Origin: Sphaerisporangium cinnabarinum
GTDB taxonomy: Bacteria; Actinomycetota; Actinomycetes; Actinomycetales; Cellulomonadaceae
Length of the DNA: 64,000 bases
Assembly (NCBI GenBank): GCA_003052455.1
Contig: QAPD01000001.1
Location: forward strand, 38,428 to 102,427
Direction of reading: 5' to 3'
Part shown: positions 1 through 8,296 of the stretch, in pieces
How positions within the stretch are numbered: the first letter of the stretch is position 1
Layout of the letters: each line of letters starts with the position of its first letter
Translations under genes and position numbers: made by a program
Notes under the pieces: generated by a model
Told to the model about the DNA's origin: nothing
Seen by the model: only the letters and a program-made list of their open reading frames with translations
Database searches by the model: none

Positions 1-99
1 CGCGAACTCGGGCGTGCGCACGCTGCGGACGAGGCCCATGCGCTCCAAACCGGGGAGCGCGCCGTCGTCCGCGCCGAGCGCCTGTCCGTCCCACCGCAT
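1..99 (-). CDS. Radical SAM protein, SplB/Rv2578c-like, 5' fragment cut by the window edge
   Basis: Only the first 33 codons are inside the window; the gene continues past base 1. The reading frame from the ATG at 97-99 begins MRWDGQ and continues DDGALPGL, then GLVRSVRTPEF. From memory this is the typical N-terminus of the Rv2578c family of radical SAM proteins related to spore photoproduct lyase. The CxxxCxxC iron-sulfur motif would lie outside the window, so the enzyme class is not directly seen. A perfect LexA operator sits 9 bases upstream of the start, which fits a DNA-damage-inducible role. In M. tuberculosis, Rv2578c also lies near hisS (Rv2580c), matching the order here. Confidence rests on a short match plus synteny. 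Confidence 0.7.
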   Translation of the reverse strand, partial: MRWDGQALGADDGALPGLERMGLVRSVRTPEFA

Positions 100-107
100 C
101 GCGCCAT

Positions 108-123
108 TCGAACAAACGTTCGA
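108..123. promoter_or_regulatory. LexA operator (SOS box)
   Basis: TCGAAC-AAAC-GTTCGA: a perfect 6-4-6 palindrome identical to the actinobacterial SOS-box consensus TCGAAC-N4-GTTCGA. It lies 9 bases upstream of the minus-strand radical SAM start at 99 and 20 bases downstream of the stop of the next gene (143), so the radical SAM gene is the clear target. Confidence 0.85.
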
Positions 124-142
124 ACCTGCTGTCAAGGACGGG

Positions 143-580
143 TCATCCGCCGGCGGACCACGCCTTGAGCAGCGCCAGGTTCCCGAGGGGGATGTGGTGG
201 CCGATCCGGGGGTGGTCGAGCGCGACGCCGACGACCCCGGCCGCGGCGAACGACGCGACGTAGTCGATCGCCGCCGGCACGGGCACGCCCAGCAGCGGCA
301 CGGAGCCGGTCCCGTCGGCCGCCAGACCGAGCGCCCGGGCCGCCTCGTCCGCGCGCGGGGCGCTGCTGTAGAGGCAGATCATGGGCCCCTGGTCCGCGGC
401 GACGGCGTACGGACGCGGCTGGTCCTCGGGCCCCCGGGCGATGAAGAACCACGTGCCGAGGCGCGCTGCCTGCCGCCACAGCGCGATCTGCACCGACGTA
501 TCGCCCGCGGGCGCGCCCCGCACGGCCTCGTCGAGGCGGTCCAGCTCCGCGACGGCGGCGGGGTCGTTGTCTCGGGTCAT
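143..580 (-). CDS. Conserved hypothetical protein, possibly SseB-N-like
   Basis: A 145-residue protein with no signal peptide or membrane segment. The sequence alternates helices and short strands (LGTWFFIARG, PYAVAADQGPMICLYSS, VPAAIDYVASFAAAGVVGVALDHP). The pattern loosely resembles the N-terminal domain of SseB-type proteins of actinobacteria, but I do not recognise it firmly. The ATG at 578-580 follows GA-rich sequence (GAGGAACGAGG) that can serve as ribosome binding site. It is transcribed towards the radical SAM gene, but the LexA box between them argues for separate control. Codon use looks like that of the neighbours. Function unknown. Confidence 0.6.
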   Translation of the reverse strand: MTRDNDPAAVAELDRLDEAVRGAPAGDTSVQIALWRQAARLGTWFFIARGPEDQPRPYAVAADQGPMICLYSSAPRADEAARALGLAADGTGSVPLLGVPVPAAIDYVASFAAAGVVGVALDHPRIGHHIPLGNLALLKAWSAGG

Positions 581-690
581 GCGCGCTGCCTCGTTCCTCG
601 TCGTCGGAGCCCGTCCCCGGTCCGCGCGGGCGCCTCGTCGCCGTCACCTTCTCACGGTGGCCGGACGTCCCGGTGGGTGAGACGCCGGGA

Positions 691-719
691 TTGTCCGGCG
701 GACGTCCAGGCCCTAGGGT
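691..719 (+). promoter_or_regulatory. Sigma-A-type promoter driving the TPP riboswitch and ykoEDC
   Basis: TTGTCC at 691-696 and TAGGGT at 714-719 are 17 bases apart, a good housekeeping-sigma promoter. Predicted transcription start is about 726, just before the riboswitch aptamer. Promoter strength is inferred from the match only. Confidence 0.65.
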
Positions 720-733
720 CGGGCCGAACGCCC

Positions 734-832
734 CCGGGGAGCGCACGAGCGCTGAGAGTGCAGGTCGGACACCCGTCCCCCCTGCAGACCCGTGGAACCT
801 GATCTGGTTCGTACCAGCGAAGGGAGCAGGGC
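734..832 (+). ncRNA. TPP riboswitch (THI element)
   Basis: The conserved cores of the thiamine pyrophosphate aptamer are readable: CTGAGAGTGC at 752-761 and, further on, ACCTGATCTGGTTCGTACCAGCG followed by AAGGGAGCA near 797-828. The variable arm between them (GCAGG...CCTGC) can pair. The element stands in the 370-base gene-free stretch between the minus-strand gene ending at 580 and ykoE at 950, just after a good promoter. By analogy it lowers expression of the downstream ykoEDC transporter when TPP is plentiful. About 115 bases separate aptamer and start codon; whether control is by termination or by hiding the ribosome binding site is not clear by eye. Outer boundaries are approximate. Confidence 0.93.
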
Positions 833-949
833 CGACGTCACCGTCCCCTGCGCGCTCGTGCCCGCGCCCCGCGCGTGCCGTCCGCGCAGGAGCGGCGGTG
901 GCGCGCCGTCGTGCACCCTTCGTCCCGGGGGCCCGACGGAGGGAACCGC

Positions 950-1654
950 ATGACCGAGCCCCGCACCACCCCGCCCCGGGCGACCCCGCCCACCGGCACG
1001 CCCGGCCCGCCGGCCGACGGCGTGCCCCCGGCGCCCGGTCCCGGAGACCGCGCCGTCACCGCTCCCCCCGCCCGCGCCCGGCGCCGCGGCCTCACGCTCC
1101 ACGAGACGGTCCTCGTCGCCGTCCTGGGCGTCGTGTTCGGGTTCGTCTACTGGGCGTTCGTGCAGCTCTGGGCCCCGCTCCAGCTCGCCATGGGGCCCCT
1201 CGCGGACCTTGCCGCGAACGTGCTCGCGGGCGCGTGGATCGTCGTCGGCCCGCTCGCGACGTACATCGTGCGCAAGCCGGGCGTCGGCATCCTCACCGAG
1301 ACGCTCGCGGCGCTCGTCGAGGTGGTCTTCCTCGCGTCGCCCGCGGGCCCGCTTCTCGTCCTCGTGGGGCTCGTCCAGGGGGTGGGCGCGGAGATCCCCT
1401 TCGCGCTGACCCGGTACCGCCGCTACGGCTGGTGGGTGTTCGTGGCGTCGGGAGTCAGCGCGGCGCTCGTCACCTACGCGTTCAACGCGGTCCGGTTCGG
1501 CTGGCTCGGGCAGGACTACGCGATGCTCCGGCTCGGCGTGCAGGTCGTCTCGTGCGTCGTGCTGTGCGGGATCGCGGCGCGCCTCCTCGGCGACGCCCTC
1601 GCCCGCACCGGCGCGCTCGACGCCTTCGCGATCGGCACGGACCGCCGTGGCTGA
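950..1654 (+). CDS. ykoE: ECF transporter substrate-binding (S) component, YkoE family
   Basis: A 234-residue membrane protein. After a Pro/Thr-rich tail of about 45 residues come five to six hydrophobic segments starting at TVLVAVLGVVFGFVYWAFV. The motifs LAANVLAGAWIVVGPLATYIVRKPG and GLVQGVGAEIPFALTRYRRYGWW are characteristic of the YkoE family, which recognises thiamine or its hydroxymethylpyrimidine precursor. The ATG at 950 was chosen because GGAGGG lies 7 bases upstream; earlier in-frame starts would put coding sequence in the leader. It is first in a three-gene operon and overlaps ykoD by 8 bases. Expression is under the TPP riboswitch. The thiamine-binding YkoF subunit is not encoded in this operon. 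Confidence 0.88.
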   Translation: MTEPRTTPPRATPPTGTPGPPADGVPPAPGPGDRAVTAPPARARRRGLTLHETVLVAVLGVVFGFVYWAFVQLWAPLQLAMGPLADLAANVLAGAWIVVGPLATYIVRKPGVGILTETLAALVEVVFLASPAGPLLVLVGLVQGVGAEIPFALTRYRRYGWWVFVASGVSAALVTYAFNAVRFGWLGQDYAMLRLGVQVVSCVVLCGIAARLLGDALARTGALDAFAIGTDRRG

Positions 1655-3575
1655 GGTGCGGGACGCCGCGACGGACGCCATGCCCGACACCGTGCCGGGC
1701 ACCGTGCCGAGCGTCGCGCCGGACGCCGTCTCCGCCGTCGGCCTGACCGTCACCGTGGGCCACGACGCAGAGTGCGTGCTCGACGACCTCACCCTGACCG
1801 TGCCCGCCGGCACCGGGCTGCTCGTGCTCGGCCCCTCGGGCTGCGGGAAGTCCACGCTGCTGCGCGCGCTCGTCGGCGTCGTGCCCCACACGCTCCCGGG
1901 CACCGTCACGGGCGACCTGCGCGTGACGGGCGTCGACCCGCGCTCCACGACCCCCGCGGGGCTCGCCGCGCGCGTCGGCCTCGTCCAGCAGCGGCCGGGC
2001 GACCAGCTCTGCCTCGCCCGCGTCGACGAGGAGCTGCGGTTCGCGCTCGAGAACCGCGCGGCGGACCCGCGCACCATGGACGCCCGCGCCGCCACCGCTC
2101 TCGCCGCTGCCGGTGCGGGCCACCTGCACGACCGACCGACCCACGCGCTGTCCGGCGGCGAGGCGCAGCGCGTCGCCCTCGCGGCGGCGCTCGTCGCCGA
2201 TCCCGAGCTCGTGGTCCTCGACGAGCCGACGGCGTTCCTCGACCCGGCCGCGGCGCACGAGGTGGGGACGCTCGTGGGCGGGCTCGTCCGGGCGCCCGGA
2301 CCGGACCCGCACGACGCCCCCGGCCGGTCGGTCGTGCTCGTCGAGCACCGCCTCGACGACGTCGGGACGCTCCCGGACGCGACCCTCGTGCTCGACCGCA
2401 CGGGCCGCGCCGTCGCGCACGGCCCCACGACCGCCGTCCTGCGCGCGCACGCCGCCACGCTCGCCGCGCTCGGGTGCTGGCTGCCGCTCGACGTCCGGCT
2501 CGAGCACGCCGGAGCCCCCGGCCCGCTCGGTGGGCCCGCGACCGACGCCTGGCTCGTCGACCTCGCGCGCACCGCAGACCCGCGCGCCTCGGACACCGGT
2601 CCGACGGCGCCCGGCCCGGTCGCCCTCCGCGCCCGTCGTCTCGCGGTGCACCGCGCCACGGCAGGCCGCCGACGGCGCGGGCGGGACGAGACAGCCGTGG
2701 TGCACGACGTCGACCTCGACGTCCGCGCGGGCGAGGTGCTCGCGGTGGTGGGGCCGAACGGCGGCGGCAAGTCCACCCTCCTGCGCGGGCTCGCGGGACT
2801 CGAACGGACCACGGGCGACGTGACGACGACGGCGGACGCGCCCGTCGCGATGGTGTTCCAGGACCCGGAGCACCAGCTCCTCGCGCGGACGGTGCGCGAC
2901 GAGGTCGCCTGGTCGGCCCGCCTCGCGCGGCTCGACGACGTCGACGGGCGCGTCGCGCGCACCCTCGACGCCTTCGCCCTGACGCACCTCGCCGACGCCA
3001 ACCCGTACCGGCTCTCCGGCGGCGAGCAACGGCGCCTGTCGCTCGCGACGGCGACGGTGCTCGACCCCCCCGTCCTCCTCGCCGACGAGCCCACGTCGGG
3101 GCTCGACCGCGCCCAGGCGGGCGCCGTCGCCCGCGCGCTGCGGCAGCGGGCCGACGCGGGCGGCGCGGTCGTCGTCGTCACGCACGACCTCGCGCTCGTC
3201 GCGGCGCTCGCCGACCGCGTCGCAGTGGTCGTCGGCGGCCGGCTCGTGGCGCTCGGCCCGGCCGCCACCGTGCTGGCCGACGACGCGCTGTGCCGGAGCG
3301 CGCGCCTGCGCCGCCCGCCCCTGCTCGCGTGGTGGGCCCGCACGGGACGCCGCCAGGGCGTCGACCCGGGCGCGCTCGTCCGCGCGCTCGACACGGCGGT
3401 CGACACGGCGGTCGACACCGCGGTCGACACCGCGGTCGACACGGCCGCCACGGTCGTTCGCGACACCGCCGACGACGGCGCGCCCGTCGGCGGGGACCCA
3501 CCCGGTGCGGGGCCGGGTGGCTCGACCGCCCACGCACGGACCGTGGCCCCCGCCTGCACCGAGGCCGCCCCGTGA
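1647..3575 (+). CDS. ykoD: ECF transporter double ATPase, YkoD type
   Basis: A 642-residue fusion of two ABC ATPase domains that energises uptake through YkoE/YkoC. Domain 1 (about 30-265) has Walker A GPSGCGKST, signature LSGGEAQR and Walker B VVLDEPTA. Domain 2 (about 325-565) has GPNGGGKST, LSGGEQRR and LLADEPTS. This duplication is the usual YkoD layout. The GTG at 1647 overlaps the end of ykoE, and the stop shares bases with the ykoC start, so the three are translationally coupled. The last 80 residues are unusual: four DTAV units encoded by a 12-base tandem repeat, then a Pro/Gly/Ala-rich tail with no role I can assign. Confidence 0.9.
   Translation: MAEVRDAATDAMPDTVPGTVPSVAPDAVSAVGLTVTVGHDAECVLDDLTLTVPAGTGLLVLGPSGCGKSTLLRALVGVVPHTLPGTVTGDLRVTGVDPRSTTPAGLAARVGLVQQRPGDQLCLARVDEELRFALENRAADPRTMDARAATALAAAGAGHLHDRPTHALSGGEAQRVALAAALVADPELVVLDEPTAFLDPAAAHEVGTLVGGLVRAPGPDPHDAPGRSVVLVEHRLDDVGTLPDATLVLDRTGRAVAHGPTTAVLRAHAATLAALGCWLPLDVRLEHAGAPGPLGGPATDAWLVDLARTADPRASDTGPTAPGPVALRARRLAVHRATAGRRRRGRDETAVVHDVDLDVRAGEVLAVVGPNGGGKSTLLRGLAGLERTTGDVTTTADAPVAMVFQDPEHQLLARTVRDEVAWSARLARLDDVDGRVARTLDAFALTHLADANPYRLSGGEQRRLSLATATVLDPPVLLADEPTSGLDRAQAGAVARALRQRADAGGAVVVVTHDLALVAALADRVAVVVGGRLVALGPAATVLADDALCRSARLRRPPLLAWWARTGRRQGVDPGALVRALDTAVDTAVDTAVDTAVDTAATVVRDTADDGAPVGGDPPGAGPGGSTAHARTVAPACTEAAP
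3390..3437 (+). repeat. 12-base tandem repeat, four copies, in the ykoD tail
   Basis: GACACSGCGGTC occurs four times in a row, in frame, coding (Asp-Thr-Ala-Val)x4. Copies differ only at the sixth base (G G C C). It lies after the second ATPase domain, so copy-number changes would leave the ATPase intact. Confidence 0.9.
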
Positions 3576-4360
3576 CCGCGCGGCACAGCACGCCCCTCGG
3601 GCGCTGGAACCCGACGGTCAAGCTCGCGACCGTCCTCGTCGTGTCGACCGGCGCGCTCCTCGTCACCGACCCGTACACCCCCGCGATCGGGTGGCTGCTC
3701 ACGGTCGGGACGCTGCTGGTCGTGGGACGCGTCCCCGTCCGCACGCTCGCCCTGGCCCACGTGCCCTTCCTCGTCTTCGCGACGAGCCTGCTGGTCGTCA
3801 ACGTCGCCACCCGGCCCGGCGGCGACCCGGTCGGCCTCGGCCCGGTCACCGTCGGCTCCGACGGCCTGACGATCGGCGCCGGGCTCGCCGTGCGCACGCT
3901 GCTCGTCGGCGCCCTGTCGCTCACCGTCGCGACGACGACCGACCCGGTGCGGCTCATGACGAGCCTGCACCAGCACGGGCGACTGCCCCTGACGTGGACC
4001 TACGCGGTGCTCGCGGCCCACCGGCTGCTCGTCGAGCTCCCCGACGCCTGGCACACGATCCGCTGCGCCCAGGCCGTGCGCGACCCGCGCCGACGACGCG
4101 GCGCGCTCCCCCGGTCCCCCCGCGCGCTCGGCTCCGCGGCGTTCGCCCTCCTCGTCGGTGCCGTGCGCCGGTCCGAGCGCCTGACCGTCGCGCTCGAGTC
4201 ACGGGGCCTGGGGTCCGGTCCGCGGACCACGTCGCGGCCCGTGCCGCTCGGCGTGCCCGACGTCGTCGCCGCGGTGGGCGTGCTGGCGGTCGCGGCGGCG
4301 GTGGTCGTCGCCGGGCTTCTCGGGGGGTGGGTCACCGGGCTGGGCGCGCTCACGGCGTGA
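3572..4360 (+). CDS. ykoC: ECF transporter transmembrane (T) component, YkoC/EcfT family
   Basis: A 262-residue integral membrane protein coupling the double ATPase to YkoE. Hydrophobic segments occur near residues 17-35, 38-52, 58-72, 98-118 and 235-258. The cytoplasmic region between them holds the EcfT-type coupling helices: RCAQAVRDPR, then SERLTVALESRGLG, a form of the conserved A-R-G motifs. The GTG at 3572 overlaps the ykoD stop in a GTGA arrangement, so coupled translation is likely. This is the last gene of the operon. It converges with the M23 gene with only 18 bases between the stops and no clear hairpin there. Confidence 0.87.
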   Translation: MTARHSTPLGRWNPTVKLATVLVVSTGALLVTDPYTPAIGWLLTVGTLLVVGRVPVRTLALAHVPFLVFATSLLVVNVATRPGGDPVGLGPVTVGSDGLTIGAGLAVRTLLVGALSLTVATTTDPVRLMTSLHQHGRLPLTWTYAVLAAHRLLVELPDAWHTIRCAQAVRDPRRRRGALPRSPRALGSAAFALLVGAVRRSERLTVALESRGLGSGPRTTSRPVPLGVPDVVAAVGVLAVAAAVVVAGLLGGWVTGLGALTA

Positions 4361-4378
4361 TCCCCGGTGGGACACGGG

Positions 4379-5047
4379 TCAGACGGGCTCGACGACCGCA
4401 CCCTCCGCGGGGACGCCCCGATCCACGACGCGCGCCGAGCCGTCGCGGACGCGCTCGCGGAACCCCCGGAAGACCAGCGGCAGCCCGCGGGCGGCGAGCG
4501 CGTCCGCCGCGTCCATGGCCTGCACGTGGACGTGCGGCTGCGTCGAGTTCCCCGAGCTCCCGCAGCGGCCCAGCTCGTCGCCGACCACGACGCGTCGGCC
4601 GGGCTCGACGGCCACCGACCCGGCGCGCAGGTGGGCGAGGACGACGAACGTGCCCGGCCGGTCGAGGGCCAGCACCACGTGGTTGCCCGCGAGCGCCGCG
4701 GCACCGCCGCGCGCTCGCGCCGCCTGCGTGAGCGCGTAGCCGAGCAGCGCGGCGGGTGAGCGACGGGCCTCGTGGTCGGGCTCGCCGTCGTGCACCGCGA
4801 CGACGGTGCCCGCCGCGGGGGCGAGCACGGGCTGCCCGAACGCGACGAACCGTTCGGGCGGCTCGGTGCCCAGCGCGGTGCGCCAGTCGCGCACGACGGC
4901 GGTGCGTCGGCCCCGGACGGCGACGAAGTCGATCGCGTACGTGGTCGCGAACAGGTCGGTGCCGTGGCTCGGCACGCGCCGCGCGGGGCTGTTGCGCACG
5001 AGCCACGTCCCGTGGAACGGCAGGGCGAGCTCGACCGGTCGCGTCAC
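4379..5047 (-). CDS. M23-family (LytM-like) metallopeptidase domain protein
   Basis: A 222-residue protein with the two signatures of the LytM/M23 fold: SHGTDLFATTYAIDFV (the HxxxD zinc-ligand region, about residue 27) and PHVHVQ (about 173), plus the intervening NHVVLAL...VLAHLRAGS strands. These proteins cleave peptidoglycan cross-bridges or related peptides, or act as inactive regulators. No signal peptide or membrane segment is visible, which is unusual for a wall hydrolase and leaves cellular location open. It lies 27 bases downstream of hisS on the same strand and is probably co-transcribed with it. Metal ligands look intact; the substrate is unknown. Confidence 0.75.
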   Translation of the reverse strand: MTRPVELALPFHGTWLVRNSPARRVPSHGTDLFATTYAIDFVAVRGRRTAVVRDWRTALGTEPPERFVAFGQPVLAPAAGTVVAVHDGEPDHEARRSPAALLGYALTQAARARGGAAALAGNHVVLALDRPGTFVVLAHLRAGSVAVEPGRRVVVGDELGRCGSSGNSTQPHVHVQAMDAADALAARGLPLVFRGFRERVRDGSARVVDRGVPAEGAVVEPV

Positions 5048-5074
5048 GTCGCCCTCCCTCCCCGGTGCGGCGGG

Positions 5075-6481
5075 TCAGTCCCCCGCGGGCACGACGCGCG
5101 GGAAAAGGTCCTCGGCGGGCGGCTCCCACGTCGCGGCGTCGGCGTCGACCTGCTCCCCCGAGCGGATGTCCTTGACCTGGTCGGGCGAGCGCGTGCCGTC
5201 GTCCTCGACGCGCCCGGGGAACCAGACGAACGGGATGCCGCGCCGGTCGGCGTAGCGGATCTGCTTGCCGAACTTCGCGGCCGCGGGCGCCACCTCGACC
5301 GGCACCCCGCGGGCGCGCAGCGCGTGCGCGACGGCGTCGGAGGCGTCGCGCGTCTCCTCGCTCGTGACGGCCACGACGACGGCGCTCGGCACGGACCGCG
5401 TCGCGCGCACCAGGCCCGCGGAGAGCAGGCGCGACACGAGCCGGGACACGCCGATCGACAGGCCGACGCCGGGGTAGGTGTTCGCGCCGTCGGACGCGAG
5501 CGTGTCGTAGCGCCCGCCCGAGCAGATCGAGCCGAGCTGCTCGTGGCCCACGAGCACCGTCTCGTAGACGGACCCGGTGTAGTAGTCGAGGCCGCGTGCG
5601 ATCTTGAGGTCGGCGACGACGACGCCCGGGGCGCGCACGCTCGCGGCCTCGATCAGCGCGCCGAGCTCGCCGAGCCCGGTCTCCAGCAGCTCGCTCTCCA
5701 CGCCGTGCTCGGCCGCGAGCGCCCGCACGCGGTCGACCACGCCGGAGTCGCTCCCGCTGATGCCCGCGAGCGCGAGGCACGCCTGCGCCTGCTCGGGGGT
5801 CGTGCCCGCCTCGGACACGAGCAGCGCAGCGACCTTCTCGGGGCCGACCTTGTCGAGCTTGTCGATCTGGCGCAGGACGTCGTCCACCGCGTCGATGCCG
5901 AGCCCGCGGTAGAACCCCTCGGCGACCCGGCGGTTGTTCACGAGGACGCGGACCTCGGGCACGCCGATGTCGCGCAGCGCGCCCAGGGCCTCGGCCATGA
6001 CGAGCGGCAGCTCGACCTCGTAGTGGTAGGGCAGCTCGCCCGCGCCGACGACGTCGACGTCCGCCTGGGTGAACTCGCGGAACCGCCCGTCCTGGGGGCG
6101 CTCGCCGCGCCACACCTTCTGGATCTGGTAGCGCTTGAAGGGGAACGCGAGGTGCCCGGCGTTCTCGAGCACGTAGCGCGCGAACGGGACGGTGAGGTCG
6201 AAGTGCAGGCCGAGCTGCTTGTCGCCGGCCGCACCCTTCCCGGCCGCCCCGCCCACGGCGTCGTCCTGCGACTCCTCCTGGAGTCGGCGCAGGACGTAGA
6301 CCTCCTTCGACGTCTCCCCCTTGCGCAGGAGCTGGTCGAGCGGCTCGACCGCGCGCGTCTCGATCCCGGCGAACCCGTGCAGCTCGAACACCCGGCGCAG
6401 GGTGTCGAGGACGTGCTGCTCGACGATCCGACCGTCGGGGAGCCATTCGGGGAAACCGGAGAGAGGTGTGGGCCTGGCCAT
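5075..6481 (-). CDS. hisS: Histidyl-tRNA synthetase
   Basis: A 468-residue class II aminoacyl-tRNA synthetase that charges tRNA-His. Motif 1 lies near the N-terminus (GFPEWLPDGRIVEQHVLDTLRRVFELHGFAGI). Motif 2 covers FREFTQADVDVVG, and the histidine-specific signature GLDYYTGSVYE follows near residue 300, then GGRYDTL. The C-terminal anticodon-binding domain runs from about 365. Length is a little above the usual 420-460 because of small insertions. The ATG at 6479-6481 gives the canonical start. The MBL-hydrolase gene lies 61 bases upstream on the same strand, as in M. tuberculosis (Rv2581c-hisS), and the M23 gene follows. Confidence 0.96.
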   Translation of the reverse strand: MARPTPLSGFPEWLPDGRIVEQHVLDTLRRVFELHGFAGIETRAVEPLDQLLRKGETSKEVYVLRRLQEESQDDAVGGAAGKGAAGDKQLGLHFDLTVPFARYVLENAGHLAFPFKRYQIQKVWRGERPQDGRFREFTQADVDVVGAGELPYHYEVELPLVMAEALGALRDIGVPEVRVLVNNRRVAEGFYRGLGIDAVDDVLRQIDKLDKVGPEKVAALLVSEAGTTPEQAQACLALAGISGSDSGVVDRVRALAAEHGVESELLETGLGELGALIEAASVRAPGVVVADLKIARGLDYYTGSVYETVLVGHEQLGSICSGGRYDTLASDGANTYPGVGLSIGVSRLVSRLLSAGLVRATRSVPSAVVVAVTSEETRDASDAVAHALRARGVPVEVAPAAAKFGKQIRYADRRGIPFVWFPGRVEDDGTRSPDQVKDIRSGEQVDADAATWEPPAEDLFPRVVPAGD

Positions 6482-6542
6482 GGGTCAGATCTTCCCAGAC
6501 GCCGGGACCGGCGACCGCATCGTCCGGACCACGGACCCGCGC

Positions 6543-7334
6543 TCAGCGGGCGAGGAAGGGGTTCGTCGCCAGCTCGCGCGCGACCGTCGTCGCCGGGCCG
6601 TGCCCCGGGAGCACGTCCCAGGCCGGGTCCAGGTGCGCGACGACGTCGCGCAGGGTGCGGGCCATCGTCGCGCCCTCCCCGCCCGGCAGGTCGGTGCGGC
6701 CGACGGAGCCCGCGAAGAGGACGTCGCCGCTGAGCACGAGGCCCGCTCCCGGCTCACCGACCAGGTAGAGCGTGGAGCCCTCGGTGTGCCCGGGCGCGCC
6801 GACCGCGCGCACCGCGAGACCGCCCCAGCGCAGCACCTGCTCGCCGCCCGCGGGCACGTCGAACGTCTCGACGCGTCCCGGCTCGCGGTAGTCCTGCGGC
6901 CCGGCGCCGGCCGCCGCGAGCGCCGCGCCGAGCGGGCCGGACACGACGGCGCCCGCACGGCTCGCGTCGGGCCCGTCGTGCTTCCCGTGCTCCAGGCTCC
7001 CGAACGGGTCCGCGAGCCGGTACGCGTCCGCCGCGTGCAGCACGACGGGCACCTCGAAGCGGTCCGCGAGCGCCGCGGCGTCCCACGTGTGGTCCACGTG
7101 GCCGTGCGTCGCGAGCACCGCGCGCGGCACGAGGCCCGCCGCGCGGACGTGCGCGACGACGGCGTCCGCGACCCCCGCCCCTGCGTCGACCACGACGCAG
7201 TCGCCGCCCGGGGCGCTCACCACCGTGCAGTTCGTGCCGAAGACGGGGGCCACGACCACGTGCACGGCCGGCCCGGGGGTGTCCTGCCGGTCGTCGGCAG
7301 AGGGCGTCGGCGTCGTGCCACGAGGTCGGTCCAC
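6543..7334 (-). CDS. MBL-fold metallohydrolase, glyoxalase II-like
   Basis: A 263-residue metallo-beta-lactamase-fold hydrolase. The HxHxDH metal motif reads THGHVDH; further ligands are in APGHTEGS and GDVLFAGSVGR, and LPGHGPAT near the C-terminus supplies the last histidine. This layout is that of glyoxalase II-like thioesterases, which hydrolyse S-acyl thiol conjugates. The exact substrate is not deducible, and actinobacteria would use mycothiol rather than glutathione. The GTG at 7334 was chosen because a TACCCT -10 hexamer ends 7 bases before it, a leaderless layout. A GTG at 7265 is the alternative. It matches the syntenic position of Rv2581c next to hisS. Confidence 0.85.
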   Translation of the reverse strand: MDRPRGTTPTPSADDRQDTPGPAVHVVVAPVFGTNCTVVSAPGGDCVVVDAGAGVADAVVAHVRAAGLVPRAVLATHGHVDHTWDAAALADRFEVPVVLHAADAYRLADPFGSLEHGKHDGPDASRAGAVVSGPLGAALAAAGAGPQDYREPGRVETFDVPAGGEQVLRWGGLAVRAVGAPGHTEGSTLYLVGEPGAGLVLSGDVLFAGSVGRTDLPGGEGATMARTLRDVVAHLDPAWDVLPGHGPATTVARELATNPFLAR

Positions 7335-7341
7335 GAGGGCG

Positions 7342-7347
7342 AGGGTA
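7342..7347 (-). promoter_or_regulatory. -10 hexamer TACCCT, leaderless start of the MBL hydrolase
   Basis: TACCCT on the minus strand is separated by 7 bases from the GTG at 7334, so transcription should begin at or within a base of the start codon. No Shine-Dalgarno sequence precedes the GTG. Confidence 0.55.
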
Positions 7348-7546
7348 GCCCGCGGCGGGGGTGCCGAGGCTGGTCGGGGCGGGCGCGGCGCGGGTTTCGG
7401 GCACCGGCGTCGATACCGGACCGTGACCTGCGTGCGGCAAATCCACCCGCCACCAGGGTTCTCGGTGCCTAGACTGTCCCGTACCGACCACGGCCGCACC
7501 GGGGTCGACCGTGCGCGCCGTCGCGGCGCCGGACGAAGGAGCTGGG

Positions 7547-8296
7547 GTGTCGACGAAGAGTCGCGAGCGCGAGCAGGCGCGTCGTCGTGAGGAGAAGTGG
7601 GACCGTCACGTGGCCCAGCTCCGCGCGAAGCGCCAGCGCACGTGGTCGATCGTGGGTGTCGTCGTCGCGCTCGTCGTGATCGGCGTCGCCGTCTGGTGGG
7701 CGCTCGCCGCCACCCAGGAGCCCGGCACCGACCCGGGCGGCGACACGGGCGGGGCGCCCTCCGGCGAGCACACCCTGCCCCCCGCGTCCGCCGCCGAGGG
7801 CCGCGACTGGACCACGACGCTCACCACGAGCGCGGGCGACCTCACGCTCACGCTCGACGGCGCGGCGGCCCCGCAGGCGGTCGCGAGCTTCGTGTCCCTC
7901 GCCGAGTCCGGGTACTTCGACGGCACGTCGTGCCACCGCCTGACGACCTCGGGCATCTACGTGCTCCAGTGCGGCGACCCGACGGGCACCGGCACGGGCG
8001 ACCCGGGCTACAAGTTCGGCCCCGTCGAGAACGCCCCGACCGACGACGTCTACCCGGCCGGGACCGTCGCCATGGCCCGCCAGGGCGGGGACGCCGGCTC
8101 GATGGGCTCCCAGTTCTTCCTCGTCTACGAGGACTCGACCATCCCGTCCGACGCAGCGGGTGGTTACACGGTGTTCGGCACCATCACGTCCGGCCTGGAC
8201 GTCGTCCAGGCAGTCGCTGACGCGGGGACGCAGGACGGATCCGGCGACGGGTCCCCCGCCACCCCGGTCACCATCGAAGGAGTTGAGACCCAGTGA
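7547..8296 (+). CDS. ppiB: Membrane-anchored cyclophilin-type peptidyl-prolyl isomerase
   Basis: A 249-residue protein. Residues 1-32 are highly charged and cytoplasmic, 34-55 form one membrane helix (WSIVGVVVALVVIGVAVWWAL), a Gly/Asp-rich linker follows, and 85-245 is the cyclophilin domain. Catalytic-core motifs are SCHRLTTSG (the catalytic Arg), LQCGDP and GSQFFLVYEDS. The domain probably works outside the membrane on exported proteins. The GTG at 7547 follows AAGGAG at a good distance. The stop overlaps the start of the DUF349 gene (GTGA). The position between the MBL hydrolase and rel matches Rv2582 of M. tuberculosis. Confidence 0.88.
   Translation: MSTKSREREQARRREEKWDRHVAQLRAKRQRTWSIVGVVVALVVIGVAVWWALAATQEPGTDPGGDTGGAPSGEHTLPPASAAEGRDWTTTLTTSAGDLTLTLDGAAAPQAVASFVSLAESGYFDGTSCHRLTTSGIYVLQCGDPTGTGTGDPGYKFGPVENAPTDDVYPAGTVAMARQGGDAGSMGSQFFLVYEDSTIPSDAAGGYTVFGTITSGLDVVQAVADAGTQDGSGDGSPATPVTIEGVETQ

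Noticed and set aside
713..4054. Very long open frame on the minus strand opposite ykoEDC
   Set aside because: High-GC DNA keeps antisense frames open. The product is Arg/Ala/Gly-rich without domains, while the plus strand carries a complete ECF transporter.
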